NCBI GenBank assembly: GCA_965198915.1
Contig: CBDAQC010000002.1
Coordinates: 1,364,001-1,428,000 of the forward strand
Source of the DNA: BOG-908 sp965198915
Lineage (GTDB): Bacteria; Pseudomonadota; Alphaproteobacteria; Acetobacterales; Acetobacteraceae
Direction: 5' to 3'
DNA length: 64,000 bases
Below, in pieces: positions 33,159 through 41,610 of the stretch. The translations under genes were made by a program, and so were the position numbers. Below the pieces are notes generated by a model. It saw nothing but the letters and a program-made list of their open reading frames with translations. It ran no database searches and was not told where the DNA came from. Every line of letters begins with the position of its first letter. Position 1 is the stretch's first letter.

Positions 33159-34335
33159 GGGCCGGGCACTCTGTGACGAGTTTCAGGCCGCCATTCGCGG
33201 TGCCGAGTATCAGGACCTGCATCTGCGCCCACGTCGAATCCCAGGATATGCCCGCAAGTTTCCTATCCACTTCTGCCAGCCACGCCGACCTGGGCGAGAT
33301 AAGGAGCCGTTCGATCGCGGCCACGAACGCTCCAGGCGTGTCGGCGATCTCCACTAAACCGTTGTCGCTCCAATCCGTCACCACGTCAGCGATGGAGGTG
33401 GACACCAGCTTTACGCCGGACGCGAGATACTCGGGTGTCTTCGTAGGGCTGATGAACCGCGTGGCCTCGTTGCGGGCGAACGGCATCATGCCGACGTCCC
33501 AGCCGGCCAGATAGGCCGGCAGTTGTTCGTATTGCCTGCCGCCGAGCCAATGCAGGTTCGCGCCTTGCGGCAGGTCGGCCGGCTCTACCTTCGCCAGCGG
33601 ACCGATCATCACCAGGGACCACTCCGGACGCGCTTGTGCCACGGCCTCGACGAGCGCGTAATCCATGCGCTCGTCGATCACTCCGAAGAAACCGATACAC
33701 GGGCGGCGCAGTCCCGCCTGGTCGGCCGGTTCCGGCAGCGAGCGATCACGCGCCCTGGCGAAATGCTGAGTGTCCACGCTGGAGGCGAACAGATATGTCT
33801 GCGCGTGAAGCTGCCGCTTGGACTGGTAGAGGCTGTTGCCGCCACAGAATACCAAGTCGGCCCGCCTGAGCAGCCGCCGTTCGAGCAGCTTCAACCTGGG
33901 CGACGCTCCCCTGAACAGGGTCAACTCGTCCATGCAATCATAGACAACGGTCGTTGCACGCACATGGCTGGAAAAGCCGAACGCCATCGGTGTGTAATAC
34001 CACATGACGTCGACCGGCAGCCGCAACGCCACCAGGAACCTGTCCAGCAGAACCTGCTGCGCCTGGTCGACGGCGATTGCATCGAGGCCAGACGGCAGCA
34101 CGGGCGTTGCGATCACGATGCCGTCCTGGGTGACACGGACCGTCAGATGGGAAGCGCCGGCTGCGTCAGCGAAAACCGGTTCTTCGAAATAGACGACGGT
34201 GTATTCGGCGGAGGCGCGGGTCAGCAATTGCTGCGGGCGCTGAAAGACGAAATCCCAGCGCAGATGCGAGAAGCAGATCAATACGGGCTTGTGGGCCTTT
34301 CTGGACTGGATGTCGGTAGCCCACTCATCAGACAT
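33148..34335 (-). CDS. Glycosyltransferase (GT-B, GT1/GT4-like)
   Basis: A 395-residue GT-B glycosyltransferase. The N-terminus HLRWDFVFQRPQQLL is characteristic of a group of UDP-galactopyranose/hyaluronan-like glycosyltransferases. Downstream are VYDCMDELTLF, FFGVIDERMDY and the C-terminal donor motif SPTKTPEYLASG. ATG 34335 is preferred over the GTG at 34344 because AAGGAG sits ten bases upstream of the ATG and only one base before the GTG. It heads a two-gene operon with the GH1-like gene; together they may build or trim a surface or storage glycan, which is inference. Confidence 0.87.
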   Translation of the reverse strand: MSDEWATDIQSRKAHKPVLICFSHLRWDFVFQRPQQLLTRASAEYTVVYFEEPVFADAAGASHLTVRVTQDGIVIATPVLPSGLDAIAVDQAQQVLLDRFLVALRLPVDVMWYYTPMAFGFSSHVRATTVVYDCMDELTLFRGASPRLKLLERRLLRRADLVFCGGNSLYQSKRQLHAQTYLFASSVDTQHFARARDRSLPEPADQAGLRRPCIGFFGVIDERMDYALVEAVAQARPEWSLVMIGPLAKVEPADLPQGANLHWLGGRQYEQLPAYLAGWDVGMMPFARNEATRFISPTKTPEYLASGVKLVSTSIADVVTDWSDNGLVEIADTPGAFVAAIERLLISPRSAWLAEVDRKLAGISWDSTWAQMQVLILGTANGGLKLVTECPAHAQ

Positions 34336-34843
34336 CCAATACACTCCTTGTGAGAGCTATGTTAAAGATCGAAGTGGCATGAAGTTGTGTGGTCACATCG
34401 TTGATCACGCTCACACTTCCGTCAGAAGCGCAGAGCAGAACGGACGTTTCTGGACCATAAACAGCAATTTGACTTGACCGTATCACGGCCGGGCAGCAAA
34501 GCGGGCGGGAACGCGATGATTAGCAGCTATTCGGGAAGCTGCGAGCCGGCCGCGATGTCTGAACTTTTGCTGTCCGCGAAACGAGATTTGCTTTGGTGCG
34601 TGGGATGCCAGCGGCGTTGCGGCAGTCACGAGTTTGCTTCTGCCATTGCGCCTGCGGACGCAAGTGACGAAAGCCCGATTGGCGCCGGATAGGGATTCGT
34701 CCACTGACGTCACGGCTTTGGATGCGCGGGGAACGCACGGACGCGACTGTCTTCGAGCGGGCCGGCGGTTTTTGGGTTGCGGTAAAGCTCTTGTTTACGT
34801 GGACGGTGTAGCCTGCTTCCGAACCGAAGCCCGGAGGTGTTGC
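34336..34843. other. Long divergent intergenic region
   Basis: About 500 nt between the divergent glycosyltransferase operon and the globin-coupled receptor. Composition is slightly less GC-rich than average. Short open frames lack protein-like composition. It must hold two promoters, but no clear -35/-10 pair, operator or repeat arm was recognised. Confidence 0.5.
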
Positions 34844-36196
34844 TTGTCCGCCAGACCCGATATGACCCAGAGGCTTCGCTATCTTCGCATAGACGAGTGC
34901 GCACGCGATGCGCTGGCTGCATTCAGGCCCACCCTCGCAGGTTTTCTTCCTGCGATGCGGGAGGCGTTCGCAGCACATTTGCAGGACTGGCCGGAACTGA
35001 CATCCATGCTGTCCGACACCGGTGCCATGGAGCGCGCCCTGGCCGCACAGCAGGCGCATTGGGCCCGGCTGTTCAGCGGACGCTTCGATGATGGCTACCT
35101 GGCATCGGCCGCGCGCATAGGCGTGGTGCATCACCGTATCGGGTTGGAGCCTCGCTTCTTTACCGGCGCCTACGCGCTTATCGGCAGCATGCTGTGCGAG
35201 CAGGTTCTGGCCGCCAGGGCCTGGCGCTGGCAGACCGCCGCGCGCGCGCAGCGTAAGCGCACCCTGCTGCACGCCATCAACAGCGCCATCATGCTGGACG
35301 TCGATCTGGTCGTGGAAGGCTATCTCGCCGAGGCACGTGCGGCGCATATGGCAGAGCTTGGCGCCATGGCACAGGCTTTCCAGGCCCGTGTCGGACAGCT
35401 CGTCACCACCCTGGACCACTCCAGCCGCGCACTGCACGGCACCGCCAGTTCGATGTCGGCCACCGCGGACAGCACGACAGGCCGGGCGGCCACCGTTGCC
35501 GCCGCCGCCGAGGAGGCGAGCACCAGCGTGCAGACGGTGGCAGTGTCCGCCGACCAGCTCACCGCCTCAATCCACGAGATCAGCCACCAGGTGACGCAAA
35601 GCACGCAGATCACCCGCCGCGCGGTGGACGAAGCGCGCCGCACCGACGGCATAGTGCGTGCGCTTGCGGAAGGTGCGGACAAGATAGGGCAGGTTGTCGA
35701 CCTGATCACGAACATAGCCGGGCAGACGAACCTGCTGGCGCTGAACGCCACCATCGAGGCGGCGCGCGCCGGCGAGGCGGGCCGCGGTTTCGCCGTGGTC
35801 GCCAGCGAAGTAAAAAGCCTGGCGCAGCAGACCGCGCGCGCCACGGAAGAGATCGGCGCGCAGATCGCGCAGGTTCAGGCCGCCACCGGTGACGCGGTGG
35901 ATGCCATACGCAGCATCACCACCACGATCGAGGAGGTGAGCGGCATAGCGGCCGCGATCGCAGCGGCTGTCGAGGAACAGGGGGCGGCCACCGCCGAGAT
36001 TGCGCGCAACGTGCAGCAGGTGGCGCTTAGCACGCAGGAGGTGACCACGAACATCGCCGGCGTCAGTCAGGCCGCGCAGGATGCCGGCGTCTCCGTCACG
36101 CAAGTGCTGGGCAATGCCGGCGACGTCACCAGCCAGGCGGGCCTGGTGACGAGCGAGGTGGATCGTTTCGTGGCGCAGCTCTGCGCCGCGGCTTAG
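34844..36196 (+). CDS. Globin-coupled chemotaxis receptor (HemAT-like)
   Basis: A 450-residue soluble methyl-accepting protein. Residues about 10-185 are a protoglobin domain; the segment IGVVHHRIGLEPRFFTGAYA carries the expected heme-ligand histidine. Residues about 230-450 are the MCP signalling coiled coil with the hairpin tip IAGQTNLLALNATIEAARAG and FAVVASEVKSLA. There is no membrane segment or HAMP domain, as in HemAT oxygen sensors. TTG 34844 is preferred as start because GGAGG lies six bases upstream; ATG 34862 is the alternative. No chemotaxis genes lie near, so its CheA partner must be elsewhere. Confidence 0.92.
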   Translation: MSARPDMTQRLRYLRIDECARDALAAFRPTLAGFLPAMREAFAAHLQDWPELTSMLSDTGAMERALAAQQAHWARLFSGRFDDGYLASAARIGVVHHRIGLEPRFFTGAYALIGSMLCEQVLAARAWRWQTAARAQRKRTLLHAINSAIMLDVDLVVEGYLAEARAAHMAELGAMAQAFQARVGQLVTTLDHSSRALHGTASSMSATADSTTGRAATVAAAAEEASTSVQTVAVSADQLTASIHEISHQVTQSTQITRRAVDEARRTDGIVRALAEGADKIGQVVDLITNIAGQTNLLALNATIEAARAGEAGRGFAVVASEVKSLAQQTARATEEIGAQIAQVQAATGDAVDAIRSITTTIEEVSGIAAAIAAAVEEQGAATAEIARNVQQVALSTQEVTTNIAGVSQAAQDAGVSVTQVLGNAGDVTSQAGLVTSEVDRFVAQLCAAA

Positions 36197-36228
36197 CCGG
36201 GCCGCCATCGAACACGGTCGCGATTGGG

Positions 36229-36253
36229 GCAGGAGACTCCGGCCGTCTCCTGC
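36229..36253. terminator. Bidirectional hairpin between convergent genes
   Basis: GCAGGAGAC, loop TCCGGCC, GTCTCCTGC; a perfect nine-base stem midway between the receptor gene and the convergent prolyl oligopeptidase gene. Only short T stretches flank it. Confidence 0.55.
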
Positions 36254-36270
36254 TTGGACGATCTGCTACC

Positions 36271-38334
36271 TCACTGCATCAGAGCCTGCGTCAGATACGT
36301 CATCTCAAGCGCCTGCTCCTCCGCCGCCTCGCGCAGGTTGGCGCCCGCCGCGTGGCCGCCTTCGATCGACTCGTGGTAGTAGAACGGCAGTCCCATCTGT
36401 TCCAGCCGTGCCGCAAACTTGCGCGCGTGCACCGGGCCTACCCGGTCGTCACGCGTGGTGGTGAAGATGAACGGCACGGGATAGTGCACGCCAGCGCGCA
36501 GGTTTGCATAAGGCGAAATGCCGGCAAGGAACTTGCGCTCGTCGGGGTTAGACACGGTGCCGTATTCACCCACCCAGCTGGCGCCGGCGGCGATCTGTTC
36601 GAAGCGCAGCATGTCCAGCAGCGGTACGTCGATGATGACGGCATTCCACAAATCCGGATGCTGCTCGAACTCCACGCCCATCAGCAGCCCGCCATTCGAC
36701 CCGCCGCGTATGCCAAGATGGCGTGGCGAGGTGATGTGGCGCGCGATCAGATCCTGTGCCACGCTGGCAAAATCGTCGTAGATACGCTGCCGGTGCGTCT
36801 TCAGCCCCGCCTCGTGCCAGGCCGGGCCGAACTCGCCGCCGCCGCGTATGTTGGCAAGCACGTACACGCCGCCGCGCTCCAGCCATAGCTTGCCCAGCCC
36901 TGCGCTGTAGCTCGGCGTCTCGCTGATCTGAAATCCGCCATAGGCGTACAGCAAGGTTGGATTGCTGCCGTCCAGTTTCATGTCCTTCGGATGCACGACG
37001 AAATACGGGATTTTCGTACCGTCGGTCGATGTGGCCTCGAACTGCTCGGCCACGTCACGCGAGGCGTCGAATTTCGCCGGCAGCGACTTCACCAGCAATG
37101 GCGGTGCCTGGGTGGCCGCGTCGGCCAGATAGAGCGTGTTCGGCTGCAGGAAGCTGGTGACCTGCAGCATCACCTGATCGTTGCGCGGCGTAGTCGTCAC
37201 CACGCTGACCGCCGCGTTGTCCGGCAAGCCCAGCGTGCGCGACGCCCAGCCGGTCCCGGCCTGGGTGAACACCATGGCGCGGCCGCGCACGTTGTCCAGC
37301 ATGCTGGCCACTATGGCGTTGGCGGTCACCCCGACCTCGTCGACAGACTGCCGCGCGCCGGGCGCCCAAACCAGCGCGGGCGTGCCGTCCGGATGAGCCA
37401 TGTCCAAAGCCACCAGGCTGCCGGCGTGGAGCGCCCCCGCGTCCTGGTTCAGCTTCACCACGAGCTGGTTGTGCACCAGGCCCTCGATCTCCGCCTTCTC
37501 CGGCAAAGCGAGCCTGGTCACGCCGGTGGCCGACACCAGCTCGAACTCGTCACGGAAGAAGTCCAGCCCGCGCTGCAGGACGAGCGCGCGATGCCCCTGC
37601 CCGTCCGTGAACGCGCCGATCTGCACGGCCACGTCCTTGCTGGTGCCGCGGAACACCTCTGTCGCCTGGGCCAGGGTCTGGCCGCGATGCAGGCGCTTGA
37701 TGATGAACGGGTAGCCCGATTCGGTCATGCTGCCCGGCCCCCAGTCGGTGCCCACCAGGATGGTGTCGGCGTTCTCCCAATCGGCCACCTGCTTGGCGTG
37801 CGGGATCACGAAGCCGCCTTGCACGAAGGTGCTGGTTGCCAGGTCGAACTCGCGGGTCGTCACCGCGTCCTCGCCGCCTTCGGACAGGCTGACGAGACAG
37901 TCTCTGTCGGCGGGGTGGTCGCAGGCGTCGCCCTTCCATACCCAGACATGGTGCTCGGCGCGTCCCAACGCGTCCACGTCGATCACCGTCTGCCAGGCTG
38001 GCGCGGCGGCACGGTAGCCGTCCACGCTGGTGCGCCGCCAGACCCCCTGCACATGCGCCGCGTCCTGCCAGAGATTGTAGATCTGGCCGCCCAGGAACTC
38101 GGGCGTGGGTATGCGGTCATCGGCCTGCGCCAGCGCCAGCGCCTGGTCCAGGAACGGCTGGTAGTGCGGGTTGGTCAGCAGCGGCTTCAGCGTGCGTTCG
38201 TTCTCCGCCCGCACCCAGGACAGCGCGCGCGGACTGTCCACCTGTTCCAGCCACAGGAACGGGTCCGCCTGCTGGGCCGCGGCGGGGGTTGCGATGGCTG
38301 TGGCCAGGAGGAGGATGGCTTGGGCTTGGCGCAT
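36271..38334 (-). CDS. Secreted prolyl oligopeptidase (S9A)
   Basis: Serine peptidase of family S9A, 687 residues, cleaving short peptides after proline. A signal peptide is visible (LLLATAIATPAAAQQ). The seven-bladed propeller precedes the C-terminal alpha/beta hydrolase domain with GGSNGGLLMG (serine), TTRDDRVGP (aspartate) and EGGHAAG (histidine). The signal peptide places it in the periplasm or outside, where it may complete digestion begun by endopeptidases such as the S53 enzyme encoded at 55448-57517; that link is inference. A solo repeat arm lies immediately upstream. Confidence 0.95.
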   Translation of the reverse strand: MRQAQAILLLATAIATPAAAQQADPFLWLEQVDSPRALSWVRAENERTLKPLLTNPHYQPFLDQALALAQADDRIPTPEFLGGQIYNLWQDAAHVQGVWRRTSVDGYRAAAPAWQTVIDVDALGRAEHHVWVWKGDACDHPADRDCLVSLSEGGEDAVTTREFDLATSTFVQGGFVIPHAKQVADWENADTILVGTDWGPGSMTESGYPFIIKRLHRGQTLAQATEVFRGTSKDVAVQIGAFTDGQGHRALVLQRGLDFFRDEFELVSATGVTRLALPEKAEIEGLVHNQLVVKLNQDAGALHAGSLVALDMAHPDGTPALVWAPGARQSVDEVGVTANAIVASMLDNVRGRAMVFTQAGTGWASRTLGLPDNAAVSVVTTTPRNDQVMLQVTSFLQPNTLYLADAATQAPPLLVKSLPAKFDASRDVAEQFEATSTDGTKIPYFVVHPKDMKLDGSNPTLLYAYGGFQISETPSYSAGLGKLWLERGGVYVLANIRGGGEFGPAWHEAGLKTHRQRIYDDFASVAQDLIARHITSPRHLGIRGGSNGGLLMGVEFEQHPDLWNAVIIDVPLLDMLRFEQIAAGASWVGEYGTVSNPDERKFLAGISPYANLRAGVHYPVPFIFTTTRDDRVGPVHARKFAARLEQMGLPFYYHESIEGGHAAGANLREAAEEQALEMTYLTQALMQ

Positions 38335-38357
38335 GCTTGGGGGGGAGCTCCTGGTGG

Positions 38358-38420
38358 CAGGCGAGGAAGGAAGGCCTGCTTTTTTGAAGAAAGAAGCGAA
38401 AGTTTTGTTTTCCCGGCGGC
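38358..38420. repeat. Solo repeat arm, copy 12 (upstream of prolyl oligopeptidase)
   Basis: GAGGAAGGAAGGCCTGC, TTTTTTGAAGAAAGAAGCG, AAAGTTTTGTTTTCC in first-arm orientation, in the region between surf1 and the peptidase gene. Confidence 0.75.
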
Positions 38421-38472
38421 ATTGCGGGTCCGCTGGTCCTGCTGAGGCGCTCAGCCTTGTCTAGCGGCGCGT

Positions 38473-39168
38473 TTAGCGTCGGCGGGTTGCCCAGACGCCG
38501 AACACGGCGGCCAGTGAGGCCGCCAGGCCAAACCAGGTGAGCGCGTAGTTGAGATGGTTGTTGACCGGCCGCGGCAGCGCGTCCGCCGGCACCGGCTGGC
38601 CCCAGGCGCCGCGCCTGCCTAGCGCCACCAGCACGAACGGCGCCGCATCAGGCGCGCCCAGCGCCGCGCCGATCGTCTTGGGGTTCAGCGTGTAAAAGTG
38701 GCGGCCGGCCGGGTCGTCCGGTGCGGACAGCCAGTTCGGCTGCTCCGGCAGGCGTATGTAGCCGGTGATGGTGGCCGGGCCGGAAACCGCCGCGGCGTGG
38801 GAGTCCGTGGGCACCCAGCCGAGCACCACGACCAGCGGCGCGGCGCCTGGACGGTCCAGCCGCTCCACCAGTTGCGCGCCCAGATGGTTGTCCCGCACCT
38901 CCACGCCGTACAACGCAATGGGGCTGCCGGCCAGCGTGCCTTGGGCGGTGACCCGGGTAAACAGCGGCGGGGTGGACGCCTGAAGCGGGACAGGTGGGGC
39001 GGTTTCCGCCGCATCGATGCGGGCGAGGATCGCCTCCTTCCAGGCGAGCCGCCTGAGTTGCCAGACGCCCAGGCTGACCAGTATGGCCAGTGCGATGGCG
39101 GTGGCGATTGCGGCACCCGCCACCGGCGTGCGCCGCGCCAGCGTCTCGCGCCGCACCGTCTGGCTCAA
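38473..39168 (-). CDS. SURF1 family cytochrome oxidase assembly protein
   Basis: A 231-residue protein with one membrane segment near each end (about 18-38 and 208-226) and the SURF1 family motifs LGVWQLRRLAWKEAIL, GWVPTD and HLNYALTWFGLA. SURF1 helps insert heme a into subunit I of cytochrome c oxidase. The start is a TTG that overlaps the stop of the DUF983 gene (TTGA), consistent with its place at the end of the cta operon. Confidence 0.92.
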   Translation of the reverse strand: MSQTVRRETLARRTPVAGAAIATAIALAILVSLGVWQLRRLAWKEAILARIDAAETAPPVPLQASTPPLFTRVTAQGTLAGSPIALYGVEVRDNHLGAQLVERLDRPGAAPLVVVLGWVPTDSHAAAVSGPATITGYIRLPEQPNWLSAPDDPAGRHFYTLNPKTIGAALGAPDAAPFVLVALGRRGAWGQPVPADALPRPVNNHLNYALTWFGLAASLAAVFGVWATRRR

Positions 39169-39524
39169 ACACCCATCTCGTCGCGCCGCGTATGGTATTG
39201 CTGCACGGTGAAGAAGCTTTTGATGTAGCGCGTCATCAGGATCACCAGCACGCAGGTGACCGGCGGCCAGATTACCGCGTGCACCCAGAGCGGGGGCGAG
39301 AACCGCATGTCCACCCAGAACGCCGCGCCGACGATGATGGCGCCAAGCACGATGAGTATCGGCACAGCGAAGGCGTCACCGGTGTCGGCGCCGGTGAAGT
39401 CCAGCCCACAGGCTTCGCAGGCCGGCCGGATGGTCAGCAGGCCGGCGAACAGGCGGCCGTTCCCGCAGCGCGGGCAGCGGCAGGCCAGCGTCGCGCGCGC
39501 AACGCTGGGTTCGGTGCCGGTCAC
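39165..39524 (-). CDS. DUF983 family zinc-ribbon membrane protein
   Basis: A 119-residue protein with an N-terminal zinc ribbon (CPRCGNGRLF and CEACGLDF) followed by two membrane segments (about 57-75 and 81-100). DUF983 proteins are regularly encoded between cox3 and surf1 in alphaproteobacteria and are thought to assist oxidase biogenesis. GTG 39524 overlaps the ctaE stop (GTGA), and its own stop overlaps the surf1 start. Confidence 0.88.
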   Translation of the reverse strand: MTGTEPSVARATLACRCPRCGNGRLFAGLLTIRPACEACGLDFTGADTGDAFAVPILIVLGAIIVGAAFWVDMRFSPPLWVHAVIWPPVTCVLVILMTRYIKSFFTVQQYHTRRDEMGV

Positions 39525-40378
39525 TCTACCGCCGGCACACCCGCGCCAAGCACGTAGACGAAGAAAAACAGGAACAGCCAGACCACGTCCACAAAGTGCC
39601 AGTACCAGGCGGCGGCCTCGAAGCCGAAATGCTGGGTGGGGGTGAAGCCGCCCGCCTTGGCGCGCAGCCAGCAGATACCCAGGAAGGTGGTGCCCACGAT
39701 GACGTGGAAGCCGTGGAACCCGGTCGCCAGGAAGAACACCGAAGGGTAGATGCCGCCACCGGCGAAGTGGAACGGCGCCTCGGAATATTCCACCGCCTGC
39801 AGGCAGCTGAAGCTGAGGCCGAGCAGGATGGAGATGCCCAGGCCCATCAGCAGGCCGCGCCTGTTGTTCTCGATGAGGCTGTGATGCGCCCAGGTCACCG
39901 TGCAGCCGGATAGCAGCAGGATCATCGTGTTCAGCAGCGGGATGCGGAACGCGTCGAAGGTGTGGATGCCCGCCGGCGGCCACATCGGGGTAGCGGTGCC
40001 CAGCACGTGATCGGGGTAGAGATAGAAGTGGAAGAATGCCCAGAAGAAGCCCACGAAGAACATCACTTCGGAGGCGATGAACAGCGACATGCCGTAGCGC
40101 AGGCCGAGCCGGACGACGGGCGAGTGCAGGCCCGGTGTGCTGCTCTCGCGCAGCACGTCGCGCCACCACATGGTCATCGTCAGCGCCACCAGGGCGAAGC
40201 CCAGGCCGAGCACGATGTAGTTGCCGTAATGGGCGGCCAGCACCACGCCGGTCAGCAGCAGGCCGCCGCCCAGCGCGCCCACGATCGGCCACGGGCTGGG
40301 ATCGACCAGATGGTATGGCTGCTTCATGCCGGACGAGGCGCCGATGGTGCCGGGGTGGGTGGTGGTGAGCGTATCCAT
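39521..40378 (-). CDS. ctaE: Cytochrome c oxidase subunit III
   Basis: A 285-residue subunit III with seven membrane segments. Typical features are KQPYHLVDPSPWPIVGALG near the N-terminus, SEVMFFVGFFWAFFH with the conserved carboxylate, NTMILLLSGCTVTWAHH and the terminal HFVDVVWLFLFFFVYV. It follows coxF after about 115 nt, where most alphaproteobacterial cta operons carry ctaG, and is translationally coupled to the DUF983 gene. Confidence 0.97.
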   Translation of the reverse strand: MDTLTTTHPGTIGASSGMKQPYHLVDPSPWPIVGALGGGLLLTGVVLAAHYGNYIVLGLGFALVALTMTMWWRDVLRESSTPGLHSPVVRLGLRYGMSLFIASEVMFFVGFFWAFFHFYLYPDHVLGTATPMWPPAGIHTFDAFRIPLLNTMILLLSGCTVTWAHHSLIENNRRGLLMGLGISILLGLSFSCLQAVEYSEAPFHFAGGGIYPSVFFLATGFHGFHVIVGTTFLGICWLRAKAGGFTPTQHFGFEAAAWYWHFVDVVWLFLFFFVYVLGAGVPAVE

Positions 40379-40400
40379 CTTTCCGTCTCTATCCGGGTAT

Positions 40401-40450
40401 TGGGAGAAAGCAAGGCCTTCCTTGCTGAAAAAGAAGCGAACGCCGCCTGG
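40401..40450. repeat. Decayed solo repeat arm, copy 13 (ctaE-coxF gap)
   Basis: GGGAGAAAGCAAGGCCTTCC, TTGCTGAAAAAGAAGCGAAC: outer border and part of the core of a first arm. It lies exactly where ctaG would be expected. Confidence 0.55.
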
Positions 40451-40492
40451 CTCCGGCGCTTGAGGGGCGCCCGGGTGCCTGCCGTGACGAGT

Positions 40493-40648
40493 CTAGCCCA
40501 GATGCCCCAATTTCACGAGCGTGATCGCGAAGAACAGCAGCGCCAGGCCGCCCAGAACCACGATCAGCGCCACGTTGCGCCCGCGCTGGCGGCGGAACAT
40601 CTCGGCGGCCTGCGCCTGCGTCGGTCTGGGGGGAAACTCGTCGCTCAC
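40493..40648 (-). CDS. CoxF-like small oxidase-operon protein
   Basis: A 51-residue protein: a hydrophilic N-terminus (SDEFPPRPTQAQAAEMF) and basic RRQRGRN, followed by a single membrane segment (about 25-45) ending FFAITLVKLGHLG. The size, topology and position between ctaB and the following oxidase genes match the small CoxF protein of alphaproteobacterial aa3-oxidase operons. The GTG start at 40648 overlaps the ctaB stop (GTGA). Confidence 0.75.
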   Translation of the reverse strand: MSDEFPPRPTQAQAAEMFRRQRGRNVALIVVLGGLALLFFAITLVKLGHLG

Positions 40649-41610
40649 AATCCGTGGACCAGCTTGTCGACGGCAATCGAGACGAATATCAGCGCCAGGT
40701 AGGCCAGCGAGTAGCGGAACGCCAGCCGGGCGGGCCTGTCATCGGTCAGGCTGACGCCCGCCTCATCCTGCCTGTCCCGCAGGACGCGCCAGGCGAACCC
40801 CACGAAACCCAGGCTGAGCAGGCCTGCGGCGATGCCATACAGCGCGCCGGTGTAGCCTAGCCACCAGGGCAGCACCGCCATGCCGGAGAGTGCCAGCGTG
40901 TAGCCGAAGATCTGCCGTCGCGTCTCCCGCGCGCCGGCCACCACGGGCAGCATGGGCACGCCGGCGCGGCCGTAATCCTTGCAGGCATAGAGCGACAGCG
41001 CCCAGAAATGCGGCGGCGTCCACAGGAACACGATGCCGAACAGCAGCAGCGGCAGCACGCCGACGCTGCCGGTGACCGCGGCCCAGCCAATCAGCGCCGG
41101 GAAGGCGCCGGCCGCGCCGCCGATGACGATGTTCTGCGGCGTCCGGCGCTTCAGCCACATGGTGTAGATGAAGACGTAGAAGCAGATGGAGAGTGCCAGC
41201 ACGGTGGCCGCGGCAGTGTTGGTGGCGAGCCACAGTACCAGCACGGAGCCGACCGACAGCGCCACGCCGAAGCCCAGCGCGGCACCCGGGTCGATACGGC
41301 CGGCCGGGATCGGCCGCCGGCGGGTGCGATGCATCAGCGCGTCGATGTCGCGTTCCCACCACATGTTCAGGGCGCCGGCCGCACCGGCACCGACCGCGAT
41401 GCAGAGTATGGCGGTGAAGGCCAGCACAGGGTGCAAGTGGCCGGGTGCGAGGAACAGCCCGATCCAGCCGGTGAACACGACGAGGCTGACCACGCGCGGC
41501 TTGAGCAGCGCCAGCCAATCCCGCCACTCGGCATCGCCGACGGCACCAAGCGAAAGGGGGGATTGCTCCCCCCTATCCAGGCCCGCAGCGCTTGCGATCC
41601 CGGTGCTCAT
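40645..41610 (-). CDS. ctaB: Heme O synthase (protoheme IX farnesyltransferase)
   Basis: Farnesylates heme b to heme O, the precursor of the heme a used by the adjacent oxidase. It has 321 residues and about nine membrane segments. The UbiA-family motif NMWWERDIDALMHRT, the following RRPIPAG and the second loop with LFLWTPPHFWALS are intact. Start ATG 41610 overlaps the ctaD stop by one base (TGATG). It is coupled to coxF downstream. Confidence 0.97.
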   Translation of the reverse strand: MSTGIASAAGLDRGEQSPLSLGAVGDAEWRDWLALLKPRVVSLVVFTGWIGLFLAPGHLHPVLAFTAILCIAVGAGAAGALNMWWERDIDALMHRTRRRPIPAGRIDPGAALGFGVALSVGSVLVLWLATNTAAATVLALSICFYVFIYTMWLKRRTPQNIVIGGAAGAFPALIGWAAVTGSVGVLPLLLFGIVFLWTPPHFWALSLYACKDYGRAGVPMLPVVAGARETRRQIFGYTLALSGMAVLPWWLGYTGALYGIAAGLLSLGFVGFAWRVLRDRQDEAGVSLTDDRPARLAFRYSLAYLALIFVSIAVDKLVHGL

